The notes beneath the pieces were generated by a model that saw only the letters and a list, made by a program, of their open reading frames with translations, searched no databases and had not been told where the DNA came from. Positions 17,006-26,022 of a DNA stretch of 64,000 nucleotides are shown piece by piece. How positions within the stretch are numbered: the first letter of the stretch is position 1; each line of letters starts with the position of its first letter. Position numbers and translations under genes: made by a program. This stretch comes from Nocardioides gansuensis. GTDB taxonomy: Bacteria > Actinomycetota > Actinomycetes > Propionibacteriales > Nocardioidaceae. The DNA lies in assembly GCF_003076135.1 (NCBI RefSeq), contig NZ_QDGZ01000002.1:434001-498000 (forward strand). The letters run 5' to 3'.

Positions 17006-18475
17006 TCACCAGGCCTGGAGTGCCGCCGTACGACGTGACGCCTCGGCGGCCTCGGCGGCCCTGAGCGCGGACTCGTCGAGCCGTCCGTGCTGCTCCCACC
17101 ACTGCCGGCCGGCCTCGGGGAGCGTGTGGATCGGGTCGTAGTACTCGTAGGTGCGGCTCAGCGCCTCCGGGTCGGCGGCCTCGATCGAGGTGCGGTAGTT
17201 CTTCGTCCAGTAGGAGATGCCGCGCTCGCGGTCGTAGGACTCCAGCTGGTGCACCCAGCGCTTGCCGACGAACGGCACATCGCAGACGATGCGCGGGGTC
17301 GCGAAGCCCGGCAGGTAGCCCATGATGTGGTGCTGCAGCCGCTGAGCGTCGGCGACCGAGACCCGCCAGTGCTCCGAGAACGGGATCATGTCGCACATGT
17401 AGAAGTAGTAGGGCATGACCTGCGCGCCGTCGAGGAGACGGAAGCACAGGTCGAGCAGGGCGTGCGGGTCGGCGTTGACGCCGTTGAGGAGCACGCCCTG
17501 GTTGCGTACGTCGCGCACGCCGGCGTCCAGCATCGCGCGGCTCGCGCGGGCGACGACCGGGGTGATCGAGTTGGCGTGGTTGGCGTGCGTGTGGATCGCC
17601 AGCGAGACACCACGCGAGCGGGCCAGGCCGGCGACCCGGCCGACGCCCTCGACGACGTCGGGCTGCAGCCAGTGCTGGGGCAGGCCGATCAGGGCCTTGG
17701 TGGCGAGGCGGATGTCGCGGATGTTCTCGATCTCGAGCAGCTCGGTGAGGAACGCCTCGAGCCGCGGCCAGGGCATGTTCGCCACGTCGCCGCCGGACAC
17801 CACGACGTCGCGCACCTCGGGGGTGCGGCGGAGGTAGTCCATCATGTCGCGGAGCCGGTCGGCCGGCTTGCCGGCGAACTTGAGCTTGTCGATGACGGCG
17901 GTCGAGTTGCCGACCAGGTCCATCCGGGTGCAGTGGCCGCAGTACTGCGGGCAGGTCGGCAGCAGCTCGGCGAGGACCTTGGTGGGGTAGCGGTGGGTGA
18001 GCCCCTCGGCGACCCACATGTCGTGCTCGTGCAGCGAGTCGCGGGTGGCGTGCGGGTGGGAGGGCCAGTCGGTGCGGCGGTCGCTGAAGACCGGGAGCAT
18101 GTAGTGGCGCACCGGGTCGGCGTAGAACGCCTCGGTGAAGGAGCCCGGCCCGGAGGGCAGCTCGTGGGGCACCATCGTGTTCATCATCTGCGGCGGGACG
18201 AGCATCGACATGGTCGCGCGCTCGGCCTGGTCCCGTTCCAGGTCGGCGTAGAACCGCTCGTCGAGCAGGTCGCCCATCAGCTCGCGCAGCTGCCTGACGT
18301 TCTTCACGCAGTGGGCGCGCTGCCACTGCACCGAGTCCCAGTCGGCGGCGGTGACGTCCTTCCAGCCCGGGAACCTCGTCCAGTCGGGCTCGACGAGCTC
18401 CGTCTGGCGGTAGGGGTAGGGCTGGCTGGTGTCGCTGTGCCCATCCATCAGGGCGATGCTGGACTCGATGCTCAA
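17006..18475 (-). CDS. kamA: L-lysine 2,3-aminomutase (radical SAM, PLP)
   Basis: The 489-residue enzyme interconverts L-lysine and L-beta-lysine, the first step of lysine fermentation. The radical-SAM cluster motif is CPQYCGHC (C175, C179, C182). DVVVSGGD near 224 binds SAM, and K405 in DVPFVGK is the probable PLP lysine. I chose the TTG at 18475 because GAGGAG lies 6 nt upstream; ATG at 18448 is an alternative. The open frame extends to 18604, but that stretch holds AT-rich promoter-like DNA, including TTGGAC and TACTCT on this strand. It is divergent from kdd-kamDE-kal, the next steps of the pathway. Confidence 0.9.
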   Translation of the reverse strand: MSIESSIALMDGHSDTSQPYPYRQTELVEPDWTRFPGWKDVTAADWDSVQWQRAHCVKNVRQLRELMGDLLDERFYADLERDQAERATMSMLVPPQMMNTMVPHELPSGPGSFTEAFYADPVRHYMLPVFSDRRTDWPSHPHATRDSLHEHDMWVAEGLTHRYPTKVLAELLPTCPQYCGHCTRMDLVGNSTAVIDKLKFAGKPADRLRDMMDYLRRTPEVRDVVVSGGDVANMPWPRLEAFLTELLEIENIRDIRLATKALIGLPQHWLQPDVVEGVGRVAGLARSRGVSLAIHTHANHANSITPVVARASRAMLDAGVRDVRNQGVLLNGVNADPHALLDLCFRLLDGAQVMPYYFYMCDMIPFSEHWRVSVADAQRLQHHIMGYLPGFATPRIVCDVPFVGKRWVHQLESYDRERGISYWTKNYRTSIEAADPEALSRTYEYYDPIHTLPEAGRQWWEQHGRLDESALRAAEAAEASRRTAALQAW

Positions 18476-18624
18476 GGCGTGCTCCTCGGGGGGCTCGTCG
18501 TGCGGCGCGGCAGGTTGTGTGAGCTGCGCCTCCTCTGCCAGAGTAGGAGAAGATCGTCCGGTTAGTCCAATGCCACGCCGGAATATTTCTTGTTCATGAA
18601 TCATCCAACTGGAGGACGGACGGC

Positions 18625-19683
18625 ATGAGTGTCACCGCGCGGGAGAAGGTCGGCGACCCGACGGGGCTGCACCGGGTGCTCGACGAGCGCCGGGTGCTCC
18701 CGCAGGCGGCCGAGCGCCTCGACACCCGCCCGGAGCTGTGGCCCGACGAGGTCCGCGTGCGCGTCGAGCGGCTCAACCTCGACGCGGCGTCGTTCCGCCA
18801 GCTCGAGCGGAAGCACCTGCGCGGCGACGGCTCCGTCGATGGGGAGGCGGTGCGGGCCGAGGTGCTCGACATCGTCGCGACCCGCGGCAAGATGCAGAAC
18901 CCGGAGACCGGCTCCGGCGGGATGCTCGTCGGCACCGTCGAGGAGGTCGGCCCCGAGTCGCCGCTCGGCCTGCGGGTGGGTGACCGCATCGCCACCCTGG
19001 TCTCGCTGACGCTCACCCCGCTGGTGATCGAGGACGGCCTCGCCCGCTGGGACGGCGCCGGTGAACAGGTGCCGTGCGACGGCTACGCCGTGCTCTTCGG
19101 CCGCTCCATCGCCGCCGTCCTGCCCGACGACCTCGCCCCCGAGCTGGCGCTCGCGGTGATGGACGTCTGCGGCGCGCCGGCGCTGACCAGCCGCGTGGTG
19201 GGGGAGTACGACGCCCCGGTGGTCGCCGTCGCCGGCGCAGCCGGCAAGTCCGGATCGCTCAGCCTCGCGGCCGCCAGGGCCGCCGGCGCCACCCGCACCA
19301 TCGGCGTGGTGCCGGACCAGGCCGAGGCCGACCTCCTCGAGGGCGCCGGCATCGCGGAAGCCGTGGCCGTCGCCGACGCCCGCGACCCGATCGCGCTCCG
19401 CGACGCGGTCACTGCGGCCGGCGGGCCCGCCGACGTGACGGTCGTCTGTGTCGACGTCCCGGGCTGCGAGGGTGGCGCGATCCTCGCCACTGCAGACGGA
19501 GGCACGGTGATCTTCTTCTCGATGGCCACCTCCTTCAGTGCTGCGGCGCTCGGAGCCGAGGGCCTGGCCGCCGACGTGCGGATGCTCATCGGCAACGGCT
19601 ACGTGCCGGGCCACGCCGAGCTCGCGCTCGACCTGCTCCGCAGCGAGCCCGGGGTCCGGGCCCTGTTCGAGGGGCGGCTGTGA
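18625..19683 (+). CDS. kdd: L-erythro-3,5-diaminohexanoate dehydrogenase
   Basis: The 352-residue protein has a GroES-like N-terminal lobe and a Rossmann lobe with VVAVAGAAGKSGSLSLAAA near residue 200. It oxidises 3,5-diaminohexanoate (product of lysine 5,6-aminomutase on beta-lysine) to 3-keto-5-aminohexanoate using NAD(P). Context is decisive: kamD and kamE follow directly and kamA is divergent. GGAGGA lies 8 nt before the ATG. No kce cleavage-enzyme gene is present in this cluster. Confidence 0.88.
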   Translation: MSVTAREKVGDPTGLHRVLDERRVLPQAAERLDTRPELWPDEVRVRVERLNLDAASFRQLERKHLRGDGSVDGEAVRAEVLDIVATRGKMQNPETGSGGMLVGTVEEVGPESPLGLRVGDRIATLVSLTLTPLVIEDGLARWDGAGEQVPCDGYAVLFGRSIAAVLPDDLAPELALAVMDVCGAPALTSRVVGEYDAPVVAVAGAAGKSGSLSLAAARAAGATRTIGVVPDQAEADLLEGAGIAEAVAVADARDPIALRDAVTAAGGPADVTVVCVDVPGCEGGAILATADGGTVIFFSMATSFSAAALGAEGLAADVRMLIGNGYVPGHAELALDLLRSEPGVRALFEGRL

Positions 19684-21272
19684 TGGGCAAGGCTGCTGCC
19701 TCGAGGCTCGGCCTCGACGCGGCGCAGGTCCGTCGCGCCCGCACCCTGGCCCGCCAGGTCGGCCGCCCGATCGTGAAGGTTGCCCAGGAGCACACCACGG
19801 TGTCGGTGGAGCGAGCCACGCTCCGCCTGGCCGGCATCTCCGGCGCCGACCCCGACGGCACGCCCTGGGTCAACTGGCTCGCCGACGTGGTGCGCGCCGA
19901 CGTCGGGCTCGAGCACGGCCTGTGCCTGCCGGTCTGGGACGCGCTGATCCGCGGCGAGGCCGAGGACCTCTCCACCCTGGCCCAGAAGGCCTCGGTGGGG
20001 TCGGTCAGGTTCCGCATCCCCGAGGGACGCGACCTCACCCGGGCCCGGTCCGCGTCCCGCAAGGCTGTCGCGGCCGGCGTACGACGCATCGACCAGCGCC
20101 GCCGCGAGCGCGAGCGCCTCGTCGCCAGGATCGGCGACGCGCCCGGCAAGCCGTGGATCTACCTCATCGTCGCCACCGGAGACATCCACGAGGACATCCC
20201 GCAGGCCCAGGCTGCCGCCCGCGAGGGCGCCGACGTGATCGCGGTGATCAGGTCCACGGGCCAGTCGCTGCTCGACTTCGTGCCCGAGGGGGCGACCCGC
20301 GAGGGCTTCGCCGGCACCTACGCCACCCAGGAGAACTTCCGCCTGATGCGGGCAGCCCTCGACGAGACGTCGAAGGAGCTGGGCCGCTACGTGCGGCTGA
20401 CCAACTACGCCTCCGGCCTCTGCATGCCGGAGATCGCCACCCTGGCCGGGCTCGAGCGGCTCGACATGATGCTCAACGACTCGATGTACGGGATCCTCTT
20501 CCGCGACATCAACCCGATCCGCACGTTCGTCGACCAGCGGTTCAGCCGCCAGGTGCACGCGCGCGCCGGCATCATCATCAACACCGGCGAGGACAACTAC
20601 CTCACCACCGCCGACGCCGTCGAGGCTGCGCACACGGTGACCACCAGCCAGCTGCTCAACGAGTACTTCGCCAAGGAGGCCGGCCTGGAGGACTGGCAGC
20701 TCGGCCTGGGGCACGCGTTCGAGATCGACCCCGACGTGCCCGACTCGTTCCGGCTCGAGCTCGCCCACGCGATGCTCGCGCGCGAGCTCTTCCCGGAAGC
20801 GCCGCTCAAGTGGATGCCGCCGACCCGGCACATGACGGGCGACGTGTTCCGCGGCTACCTCCTCGACGGCTTCTTCAACCTCGTCGGCGCCCTCACCGGG
20901 CAGGGCATCCTGCTCGTCGGGATGATGACCGAGGCCGTCGTCACGCCGTGGCTCTCCGACCGCGACCTGGCGCTGCAGAACGTCCGCTACGTGATGAACG
21001 CAGCCGGCAACCTCCACGAGGACTTCCGGCCGAGCCACGACGGCTTCATCGCGACCCGCGCCCGCAGCGTGCTCGGAGAGTCGATCGAGCTGCTCGAGGC
21101 GATCAAGGGCCACCCCGGCGACAGCTATGGCGCCGGCCTGCTCGACGCGATCGCGGACGGCACCTTCGGCCTGATGAAGCGCCCGGCCGACAAGGGCCGG
21201 GGCCTCGACGGCGTGGCCCGCAAGGCGGAGGACTACTACAACCCCGCGAGCGAGATCCTGGAGGGCGCGTGA
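19683..21272 (+). CDS. kamD: lysine 5,6-aminomutase alpha subunit
   Basis: The 529-residue TIM-barrel subunit pairs with KamE and binds PLP and adenosylcobalamin between subunits. It moves the terminal amino group of beta-lysine to C5. Recognisable blocks are WIYLIVATGDIHEDIPQAQAA, VIRSTGQSLLDFVPEG, TYATQENFRLMR and LNDSMYGILFRDIN. Its ATG overlaps the kdd stop by one base, so translation is coupled. Length matches characterised KamD proteins (about 520). Confidence 0.93.
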   Translation: MGKAAASRLGLDAAQVRRARTLARQVGRPIVKVAQEHTTVSVERATLRLAGISGADPDGTPWVNWLADVVRADVGLEHGLCLPVWDALIRGEAEDLSTLAQKASVGSVRFRIPEGRDLTRARSASRKAVAAGVRRIDQRRRERERLVARIGDAPGKPWIYLIVATGDIHEDIPQAQAAAREGADVIAVIRSTGQSLLDFVPEGATREGFAGTYATQENFRLMRAALDETSKELGRYVRLTNYASGLCMPEIATLAGLERLDMMLNDSMYGILFRDINPIRTFVDQRFSRQVHARAGIIINTGEDNYLTTADAVEAAHTVTTSQLLNEYFAKEAGLEDWQLGLGHAFEIDPDVPDSFRLELAHAMLARELFPEAPLKWMPPTRHMTGDVFRGYLLDGFFNLVGALTGQGILLVGMMTEAVVTPWLSDRDLALQNVRYVMNAAGNLHEDFRPSHDGFIATRARSVLGESIELLEAIKGHPGDSYGAGLLDAIADGTFGLMKRPADKGRGLDGVARKAEDYYNPASEILEGA

Positions 21273-22012
21273 TCACCCGTCCCTACGGCGACACCACCGG
21301 CGACGGCATGGTGCAGCTGTCCTTCACCCTCCCGATGCCCCACTCCAAGGTGGCCGAGGGCGCCGCGGCGCAGCTCGCCGGCAAGATGGGCATGGATCCG
21401 GCGCTGGTCGTGCACGCCAGGCCGATGGGTCCCGACTTCACGTTCTTCGTCGTCTACGGCCGGGTCAGCCACCTGGTGGACACCGACAAGGTCGAGGTCG
21501 TCGAGCGCGACTACCCGCTGCTCACTCCCAAGGAGGCGAACGCCGCCATCAAGCGGGCGCTGCGCCGCAGGCTCGTCGTCGTCGGCGGCTGCATCGGCAC
21601 CGACGCGCACACCGTGGGCATCGACGCGATCCTCAACATCAAGGGCTTCGCGGGGGAGAAGGGGCTTGAGTACTACCGCGAGCTGAAGGTGGTCAACCTC
21701 GGCGCCCAGGTCTCCGTGCCCCAGCTCGTCGAAGCCGCCCGCGCCGAGAAGGCCGACGCCGTCCTCGTCTCCCAGGTGGTCACCCAGCGCGACGCCCACC
21801 TGCTCAACACCCGCGAGATGAGCGCCGCCTTCCGCGAGGCCTACCCGTCCGACAAGCGCCCGCTGCTGGTCGTCGGCGGGCCCCGCTTCGATGAGACGAT
21901 GGCCGGCGAGCTCGGGGTCGACCGGGTCTTCAGCCGCGGCACGACGCCCGGCGAGGTCGCGTCGTACCTCGTCCACCGCCTCACCGCAGCGCCACAGAAG
22001 GGGAGCGCCTGA
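21269..22012 (+). CDS. kamE: lysine 5,6-aminomutase beta subunit (B12-binding)
   Basis: The 247-residue subunit carries the base-off B12 motif D112-A-H114-T-V-G117 in GTDAHTVGIDAI. K125 in LNIKGFAG is 11 residues after that histidine, the same offset as the Schiff-base lysine of the clostridial enzyme, so it is the probable PLP lysine. The GTG start overlaps the kamD stop by 4 bp. Function requires adenosylcobalamin; no cobalamin genes occur in the window. Confidence 0.93.
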   Translation: MITRPYGDTTGDGMVQLSFTLPMPHSKVAEGAAAQLAGKMGMDPALVVHARPMGPDFTFFVVYGRVSHLVDTDKVEVVERDYPLLTPKEANAAIKRALRRRLVVVGGCIGTDAHTVGIDAILNIKGFAGEKGLEYYRELKVVNLGAQVSVPQLVEAARAEKADAVLVSQVVTQRDAHLLNTREMSAAFREAYPSDKRPLLVVGGPRFDETMAGELGVDRVFSRGTTPGEVASYLVHRLTAAPQKGSA

Positions 22013-22395
22013 TGCTTGGTACGACGGTCACGCACCGCCGCTACGTGCCCTACTCGCACGCCCACTACGCCGGCAACCTCGTGGACGGCGCCTACAGCCT
22101 CGGCCTGTTCGGCGACGTGGCCACCGAGCTGTGCATCCGCACCGACGGCGACGAGGGCCTCTTCGCCTCCTACTCGGACGTGCAGTTCCGCGCCCCGGTC
22201 CGCGCGGGCGACGTGCTGGAGGTGACGGCCGAGCTCGTCCGTGCCGGCACGCGGAGCCGCGAGATGCGCTTCGAGGTGCGCGTCCTGGCGCGAGGGGCGG
22301 CGACCGACGAGCAGCCCGGTGCCGCGCAGCTGCTGCCGGAGCCGCTCGTCGCGACCACCGCGACGGGGACGGTCGTGGTGCCGGCGAAGGCGTGA
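22012..22395 (+). CDS. kal: 3-aminobutyryl-CoA ammonia-lyase (hotdog fold)
   Basis: A 127-residue single hotdog-fold protein (HRRYVPYSHAHYAGNLVDGAYSL at the start, YSDVQFRAPVRAGDVLEV in the middle). It matches Kal, which deaminates 3-aminobutyryl-CoA to crotonyl-CoA. The ATG overlaps the kamE stop by one base. It ends the operon; two stable hairpins follow. Position after kamDE supports Kal over a generic thioesterase. Confidence 0.85.
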   Translation: MLGTTVTHRRYVPYSHAHYAGNLVDGAYSLGLFGDVATELCIRTDGDEGLFASYSDVQFRAPVRAGDVLEVTAELVRAGTRSREMRFEVRVLARGAATDEQPGAAQLLPEPLVATTATGTVVVPAKA

Positions 22396-22401
22396 ATTGT
22401 C

Positions 22402-22426
22402 CGGCGTGTCGCGACCCGACACGCCG
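22402..22426 (+). terminator. hairpin after the kam operon
   Basis: Perfect 10-bp arms CGGCGTGTCG and CGACACGCCG enclose a 5-nt loop, 6 bp after the kal stop codon. There is no T-run, so it is a terminator or 3'-end stabiliser by position rather than by a full classical signature. Confidence 0.5.
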
Positions 22427-22469
22427 AGTTGAGCAAAATTTGTGAATCGAGCTCCTGTTGGTCCCCCCG

Positions 22470-22507
22470 CCCTGACCTGCGATTTCTCGCGAAACCGCAG
22501 GTCAGGG
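22470..22507 (+). repeat. 12-bp perfect inverted repeat with nested inner pairing
   Basis: Arms CCCTGACCTGCG (22470-22481) and CGCAGGTCAGGG (22496-22507) pair perfectly; inside them TTTC and GAAA can pair after one mismatch, giving a near-continuous stem. It lies between the kam operon and lnt and may be a second terminator or a palindromic repeat element. Confidence 0.55.
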
Positions 22508-22791
22508 CCGTGTTGACAGAGGCGACCACCGAGACGGAAGGTGCCGGGGTCCGCCTGTGCAGATCGTGGCATGCGGACCGACGTCCGAGTGGCCGGCTCG
22601 ACAGGGTGTGAAGCCAGCATCCACACCGAACCGGTTCGCGGAGGTCGGTCTCGCACCGCGAGGGCGGACGCGGGAGGGGCGCTGGCTCCGTAGACAACTT
22701 CCTGCGGCCGTCCGCCAGGCGGTCGTAGGTTGGTCCGAAGGGTCAGCGACTCTCCCGCCCTCCTGCAGGGTCGGGCTCGGGTCGCCCGGGA
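22508..22791. other. intergenic region before lnt, no gene recognised
   Basis: Short open frames here have no ribosome site and no codon bias. A TTGACA occurs at about 22514 without a convincing -10 element at the expected distance. Nothing else is visible. Confidence 0.5.
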
Positions 22792-22797
22792 TAGCGT
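22792..22797 (+). promoter_or_regulatory. -10 element of a probable leaderless promoter for lnt
   Basis: TAGCGT is followed by 7 nt and then the GTG at 22805. This supports that GTG as the start over the longer open frame. Confidence 0.45.
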
Positions 22798-22804
22798 GCT
22801 CCTC

Positions 22805-24337
22805 GTGATCCGCCGCTGCCTCGCCGCTGCCGGCGGGGGCCTGCTCCTCGCCCTGGCCTTCGAGCCGCTAGGCGCAGCATGGCTGATGCCCGTCGCGATC
22901 GCCCTGCTGCTGCTGTCCGTGCGCCGGGAGCGGTCCTCCCGGGCCTGGCTGACGGGCCTGTGCTTCGGCATCACGTTCATCTGCACGCTCCTGTGGTGGC
23001 TGCGCGCGGTGGGCACGGACGCCTGGCTGGCGCTGTCAGCGCTGGAGGCCGCGTTCTTCGCCCCGCTGGGCCTAGGGCTGGCGCTGGTCTCCCGCCTGCC
23101 GGGCTGGCCGCTGTGGAGCTCCTTGCTGTGGGTGGCCGTCGAGACCTGGCGCGGCGCCTGGCCCTTCAGCGGCCTGCCCTGGGGGCGCCTGTCGTACGCC
23201 GTGGCCGGGACGCCGTGGGAGCACGGACTGCCCTGGATCGGCATGACCGGTGTGAGCCTGCTCGTCGCCGGCACGGGCGCTGCGCTGGCCTGGCTGGTGG
23301 TCACGCGGGCCGCCCGCCGCGCCGCCGCCGTGCTCATGACGGCCGGGCTCGCGGCAGGCTCCCTCCTGCCGACCGTCGCGGCGTACCCCCTCGAGGGGGA
23401 AGGCAGCGTCACCGTGGCCGCCGTACAGGGCGGTGTCCCGGGCAACGACCTCGTCGCCGTGCACCGCGAGGTCACGGCCAACCACGTCACCGCGACCGCC
23501 GACCTGGCAGCCGACGTCGAAGCCGGCCGGCTGCCTGCCCCCGACTTCGTCGTGTGGCCGGAGAACTCGACGGCGGTCGACCCCTTCACCGATCCCTCGG
23601 CCAACGCCGGCATCGAGTCGGCGGTCGACGCCATCGGGGTGCCCGTGCTCGTCGGCGCCATGGTGGACCACGATCGTGACCCCGGCCAGGTCCTCAACCA
23701 GGGCATCGTCTGGTCGCCGGACACCGGGGGAGGGGACCGCTACACCAAGCGCCACCCAGTGCCGTACGGCGAGTACATCCCGCTCCGGGACACCGGACTG
23801 CTGCCCACGACCTACGGACAGCTGTCGCTGATCCCGCGCGACATGGCCAGCGGCACCCGTCTCGAGCCGCTGCGCATCGACGGTGCGCTCGTCGCCGACG
23901 CGATCTGCTTCGACGTCGCCTACGACGACGGCATCCACGCACAGGTGGCCCGAGGAGGGCAGCTGCTGACGGTGCAGACCAGCAACGCCATGTTCATCGA
24001 GACGGCGCAGGTCGACCAGCAGTTCGAGATCAGCCGGCTGCGCGCCGTCGAGACCGGCCGGTGGGTCGTCGTGGCCGCCACCAGCGGCATCTCGGGCGTC
24101 ATCGCGCCCGACGGCACCGTCGTGGCGCAGTCCGGGCGCGTCGTCACGGAGGTGCTCGTCGAGGAGGTGGGCCTCTCCTCCACGATCACCCCCGCGGTGC
24201 GGATGGGAGCATGGCCCGGGCGCGTCGCGGTGGCAGGGGCTGTTGTTTCCGTCCTGTTCGCCGTTGGCACGTACCGTGGAACGAACGCGCGGCGCGCCCC
24301 GGTGCCGCCAGAGGATCGCGAGGTGGCACGGACGTGA
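22805..24337 (+). CDS. lnt: apolipoprotein N-acyltransferase
   Basis: A 510-residue membrane protein with N-terminal hydrophobic helices, an extracytoplasmic nitrilase domain (from about 200) and a C-terminal helix. The nitrilase triad is visible: E253 (WPENST), K315 (RYTKRHPVPYGEYIP) and C368 (ADAICFDVAYDD). It adds the third acyl chain to lipoproteins. The next gene is a polyprenol-phosphate mannose synthase, the pairing known from mycobacteria, where the two activities are linked. Confidence 0.92.
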   Translation: MIRRCLAAAGGGLLLALAFEPLGAAWLMPVAIALLLLSVRRERSSRAWLTGLCFGITFICTLLWWLRAVGTDAWLALSALEAAFFAPLGLGLALVSRLPGWPLWSSLLWVAVETWRGAWPFSGLPWGRLSYAVAGTPWEHGLPWIGMTGVSLLVAGTGAALAWLVVTRAARRAAAVLMTAGLAAGSLLPTVAAYPLEGEGSVTVAAVQGGVPGNDLVAVHREVTANHVTATADLAADVEAGRLPAPDFVVWPENSTAVDPFTDPSANAGIESAVDAIGVPVLVGAMVDHDRDPGQVLNQGIVWSPDTGGGDRYTKRHPVPYGEYIPLRDTGLLPTTYGQLSLIPRDMASGTRLEPLRIDGALVADAICFDVAYDDGIHAQVARGGQLLTVQTSNAMFIETAQVDQQFEISRLRAVETGRWVVVAATSGISGVIAPDGTVVAQSGRVVTEVLVEEVGLSSTITPAVRMGAWPGRVAVAGAVVSVLFAVGTYRGTNARRAPVPPEDREVART

Positions 24338-25092
24338 GCGACGGACTCGGGCGAGTCGTGATGGTGATGCCGACCTACAACGAGGCGGAGAACCTCGAGT
24401 GGATCGTGGGCCGGCTGCGCGCCGCCCAGCCCGACGTCGACGTGCTGGTCGTGGACGACGGCTCACCCGACGGCACCGGCCGGATCGCCGACGACCTCGC
24501 CGCGCGCGACCCGCAGGTGAGCGTCGTGCACCGCACCGAGAAGGCCGGCCTGGGCGCCGCCTACCTCCACGGGTTCACGGTGGCGCTCGACGCCGGCTAC
24601 GACGTGATCGGCGAGATGGACGCCGACGGGTCCCACCAGCCGGAGCAGCTGCACCTCCTGCTCGACGCGCTGCGCAGCGCGGACCTGGTGATCGGCTCGC
24701 GCTACGTCCCCGGAGGCTCCGTCGTGAACTGGCCGTGGACCCGCCAGGCGCTCTCGCGCGGCGGCAACCTCTACGTCCGGCTGCTGCTGGGCATGCACGT
24801 GCGTGACGCGACGGCCGGCTACCGGCTCTTCCGCCGGGCCACCCTGGAGAAGATCGACCTCGACTCCGTGCAGTCGACCGGCTACGTCTTCCAGACCGAC
24901 CTCGCCTACCGCACCGTCCGGGCCGGGCTGCGGGTGAGGGAGGTGCCCATCGAGTTCGTCGAGCGCGAGCGCGGCGACTCCAAGATGAACCCGGACGTCG
25001 CGAGCGAGTCCCTCAGGCTGATCACCCGGTGGGGCCTGCGCGAGCGGCGCGAGCAGGCGCGCCGGGCCTGGCGCGGGCGGCGTACGCCATGA
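24334..25092 (+). CDS. polyprenol monophosphomannose synthase (GT2)
   Basis: A 252-residue cytosolic GT2 glycosyltransferase with VVMVMPTYNEAENLEWIV, VVDDGSPDGTGRIAD and the metal motif EMDADGSHQPEQ. It lacks the membrane domain of long DPM enzymes. It makes polyprenyl-phosphate mannose for extracytoplasmic mannosylation. The GTG overlaps the lnt stop by 4 bp and the downstream fxsA ATG overlaps its own stop, so the three genes are one operon. Confidence 0.9.
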   Translation: MSDGLGRVVMVMPTYNEAENLEWIVGRLRAAQPDVDVLVVDDGSPDGTGRIADDLAARDPQVSVVHRTEKAGLGAAYLHGFTVALDAGYDVIGEMDADGSHQPEQLHLLLDALRSADLVIGSRYVPGGSVVNWPWTRQALSRGGNLYVRLLLGMHVRDATAGYRLFRRATLEKIDLDSVQSTGYVFQTDLAYRTVRAGLRVREVPIEFVERERGDSKMNPDVASESLRLITRWGLRERREQARRAWRGRRTP

Positions 25093-25523
25093 GGGGCTGG
25101 CTGCTCTTCCTGGCCTTCGTCGTCGTCCCGTTGGTCGAGGTCTACACGCTGATCCAGGTCGGCCAGGTGATCGGCCCGTGGTGGACGATCCTGCTGCTCA
25201 TCGCCGCCAGCGTGCTCGGCGCCTGGCTGGTGAGGCGCGAGGGCGGCAAGGCGTGGCGTGCCCTCAACGCCGCGCTGGCGAGCGGCCGGATGCCGTCGCG
25301 CGAGCTCGCCGACGGGGCGCTCGTGCTGATCGGCGGCACCCTCATGCTGACGCCCGGCTTCGTCACCGACGTGGTCGGCGTCCTGCTCATCCTGCCCCTC
25401 ACGAGGCCTGCCGCACGGCGCGTCCTGGCGGCGGCTGTCGCGCGCCGGCTCGTGACCGCACGACGCCCCGGACCTGGACCGGCGGGGCCGGTGGTCCGGG
25501 GCGAAGTGGTGGACGACGAGTAG
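25089..25523 (+). CDS. fxsA: FxsA-family membrane protein
   Basis: A 144-residue protein with helices near 4-20 (LLFLAFVVVPLVEVYTLI), 28-45 (WWTILLLIAASVLGAWLV) and 80-105, and the family sequence GGTLMLTPGFVTDVVGVLLILP. E. coli FxsA protects cells against F-exclusion of T7; its normal role is unknown. ATGA overlap with the GT2 gene. Confidence 0.88.
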   Translation: MRGWLLFLAFVVVPLVEVYTLIQVGQVIGPWWTILLLIAASVLGAWLVRREGGKAWRALNAALASGRMPSRELADGALVLIGGTLMLTPGFVTDVVGVLLILPLTRPAARRVLAAAVARRLVTARRPGPGPAGPVVRGEVVDDE

Positions 25524-25533
25524 GCGTCGCCTG

Positions 25534-25917
25534 TCAGGAGACCTTGCGCTTCTTCGTGTTGGCGCGGTGCAGGTGCGCGGGACCGATCTCGCCACCGCGG
25601 AGCAGCTCGAGCCGCTCCTTGAGGATGTCCTCGAGCTCCTTCTCCGAGCGCCGCTCCAGGAGCATGTCCCAGTGCGTGCGGGCCGGCTTCTCGGCCTTCT
25701 CCTCCGGCAGGATGCCGGACGTGCTGAGGGCCTGTGCACCGCAGCGCGGGCACTCCCAGTTGGCCGGGATCTCGGCCTCCATCGACATCGTGATCTCGAA
25801 CTCGTGACCACGCTCGCATCGGTAGCCGACCTGCTGGCGAGCGGCGAACTCGATGCCGCGCTCGTCCTCGAAACTCTGGCCGCCGAGCCTCGCGCCACGC
25901 AGTGTGCGCTCCGCCAT
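25534..25917 (-). CDS. rbpA: RNA polymerase-binding protein RbpA
   Basis: The 127-residue actinobacterial factor stabilises the holoenzyme with HrdB/SigA and open complexes. Seen here are the N-terminal core motif GARLGGQSFEDERG, the zinc-knuckle-like region YRCERGHEFE...WECPRCG, the basic linker and the sigma-interacting helix THWDMLLERRSEKELEDILKER. GGAGG lies just upstream of the ATG. A SigR-like promoter sits about 105 bp upstream. Confidence 0.96.
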   Translation of the reverse strand: MAERTLRGARLGGQSFEDERGIEFAARQQVGYRCERGHEFEITMSMEAEIPANWECPRCGAQALSTSGILPEEKAEKPARTHWDMLLERRSEKELEDILKERLELLRGGEIGPAHLHRANTKKRKVS

Positions 25918-26022
25918 TGAGCCACCTCCAAGATGATTGCTGTCCGCGGTTGCGGAAGTGAGACGCGCCGGATCGGATTCCGTGACGCCGCTCGTGGCAG
26001 CGTTCCTTGCGCTTCAGCCTTC

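Noticed and set aside
17087..18565. 492-codon plus-strand frame opposite kamA
   Set aside because: Shadow of a clear radical-SAM gene.
22557..22808. 83-codon frame before lnt
   Set aside because: No ribosome site, no conserved features, and it overlaps the lnt start region.
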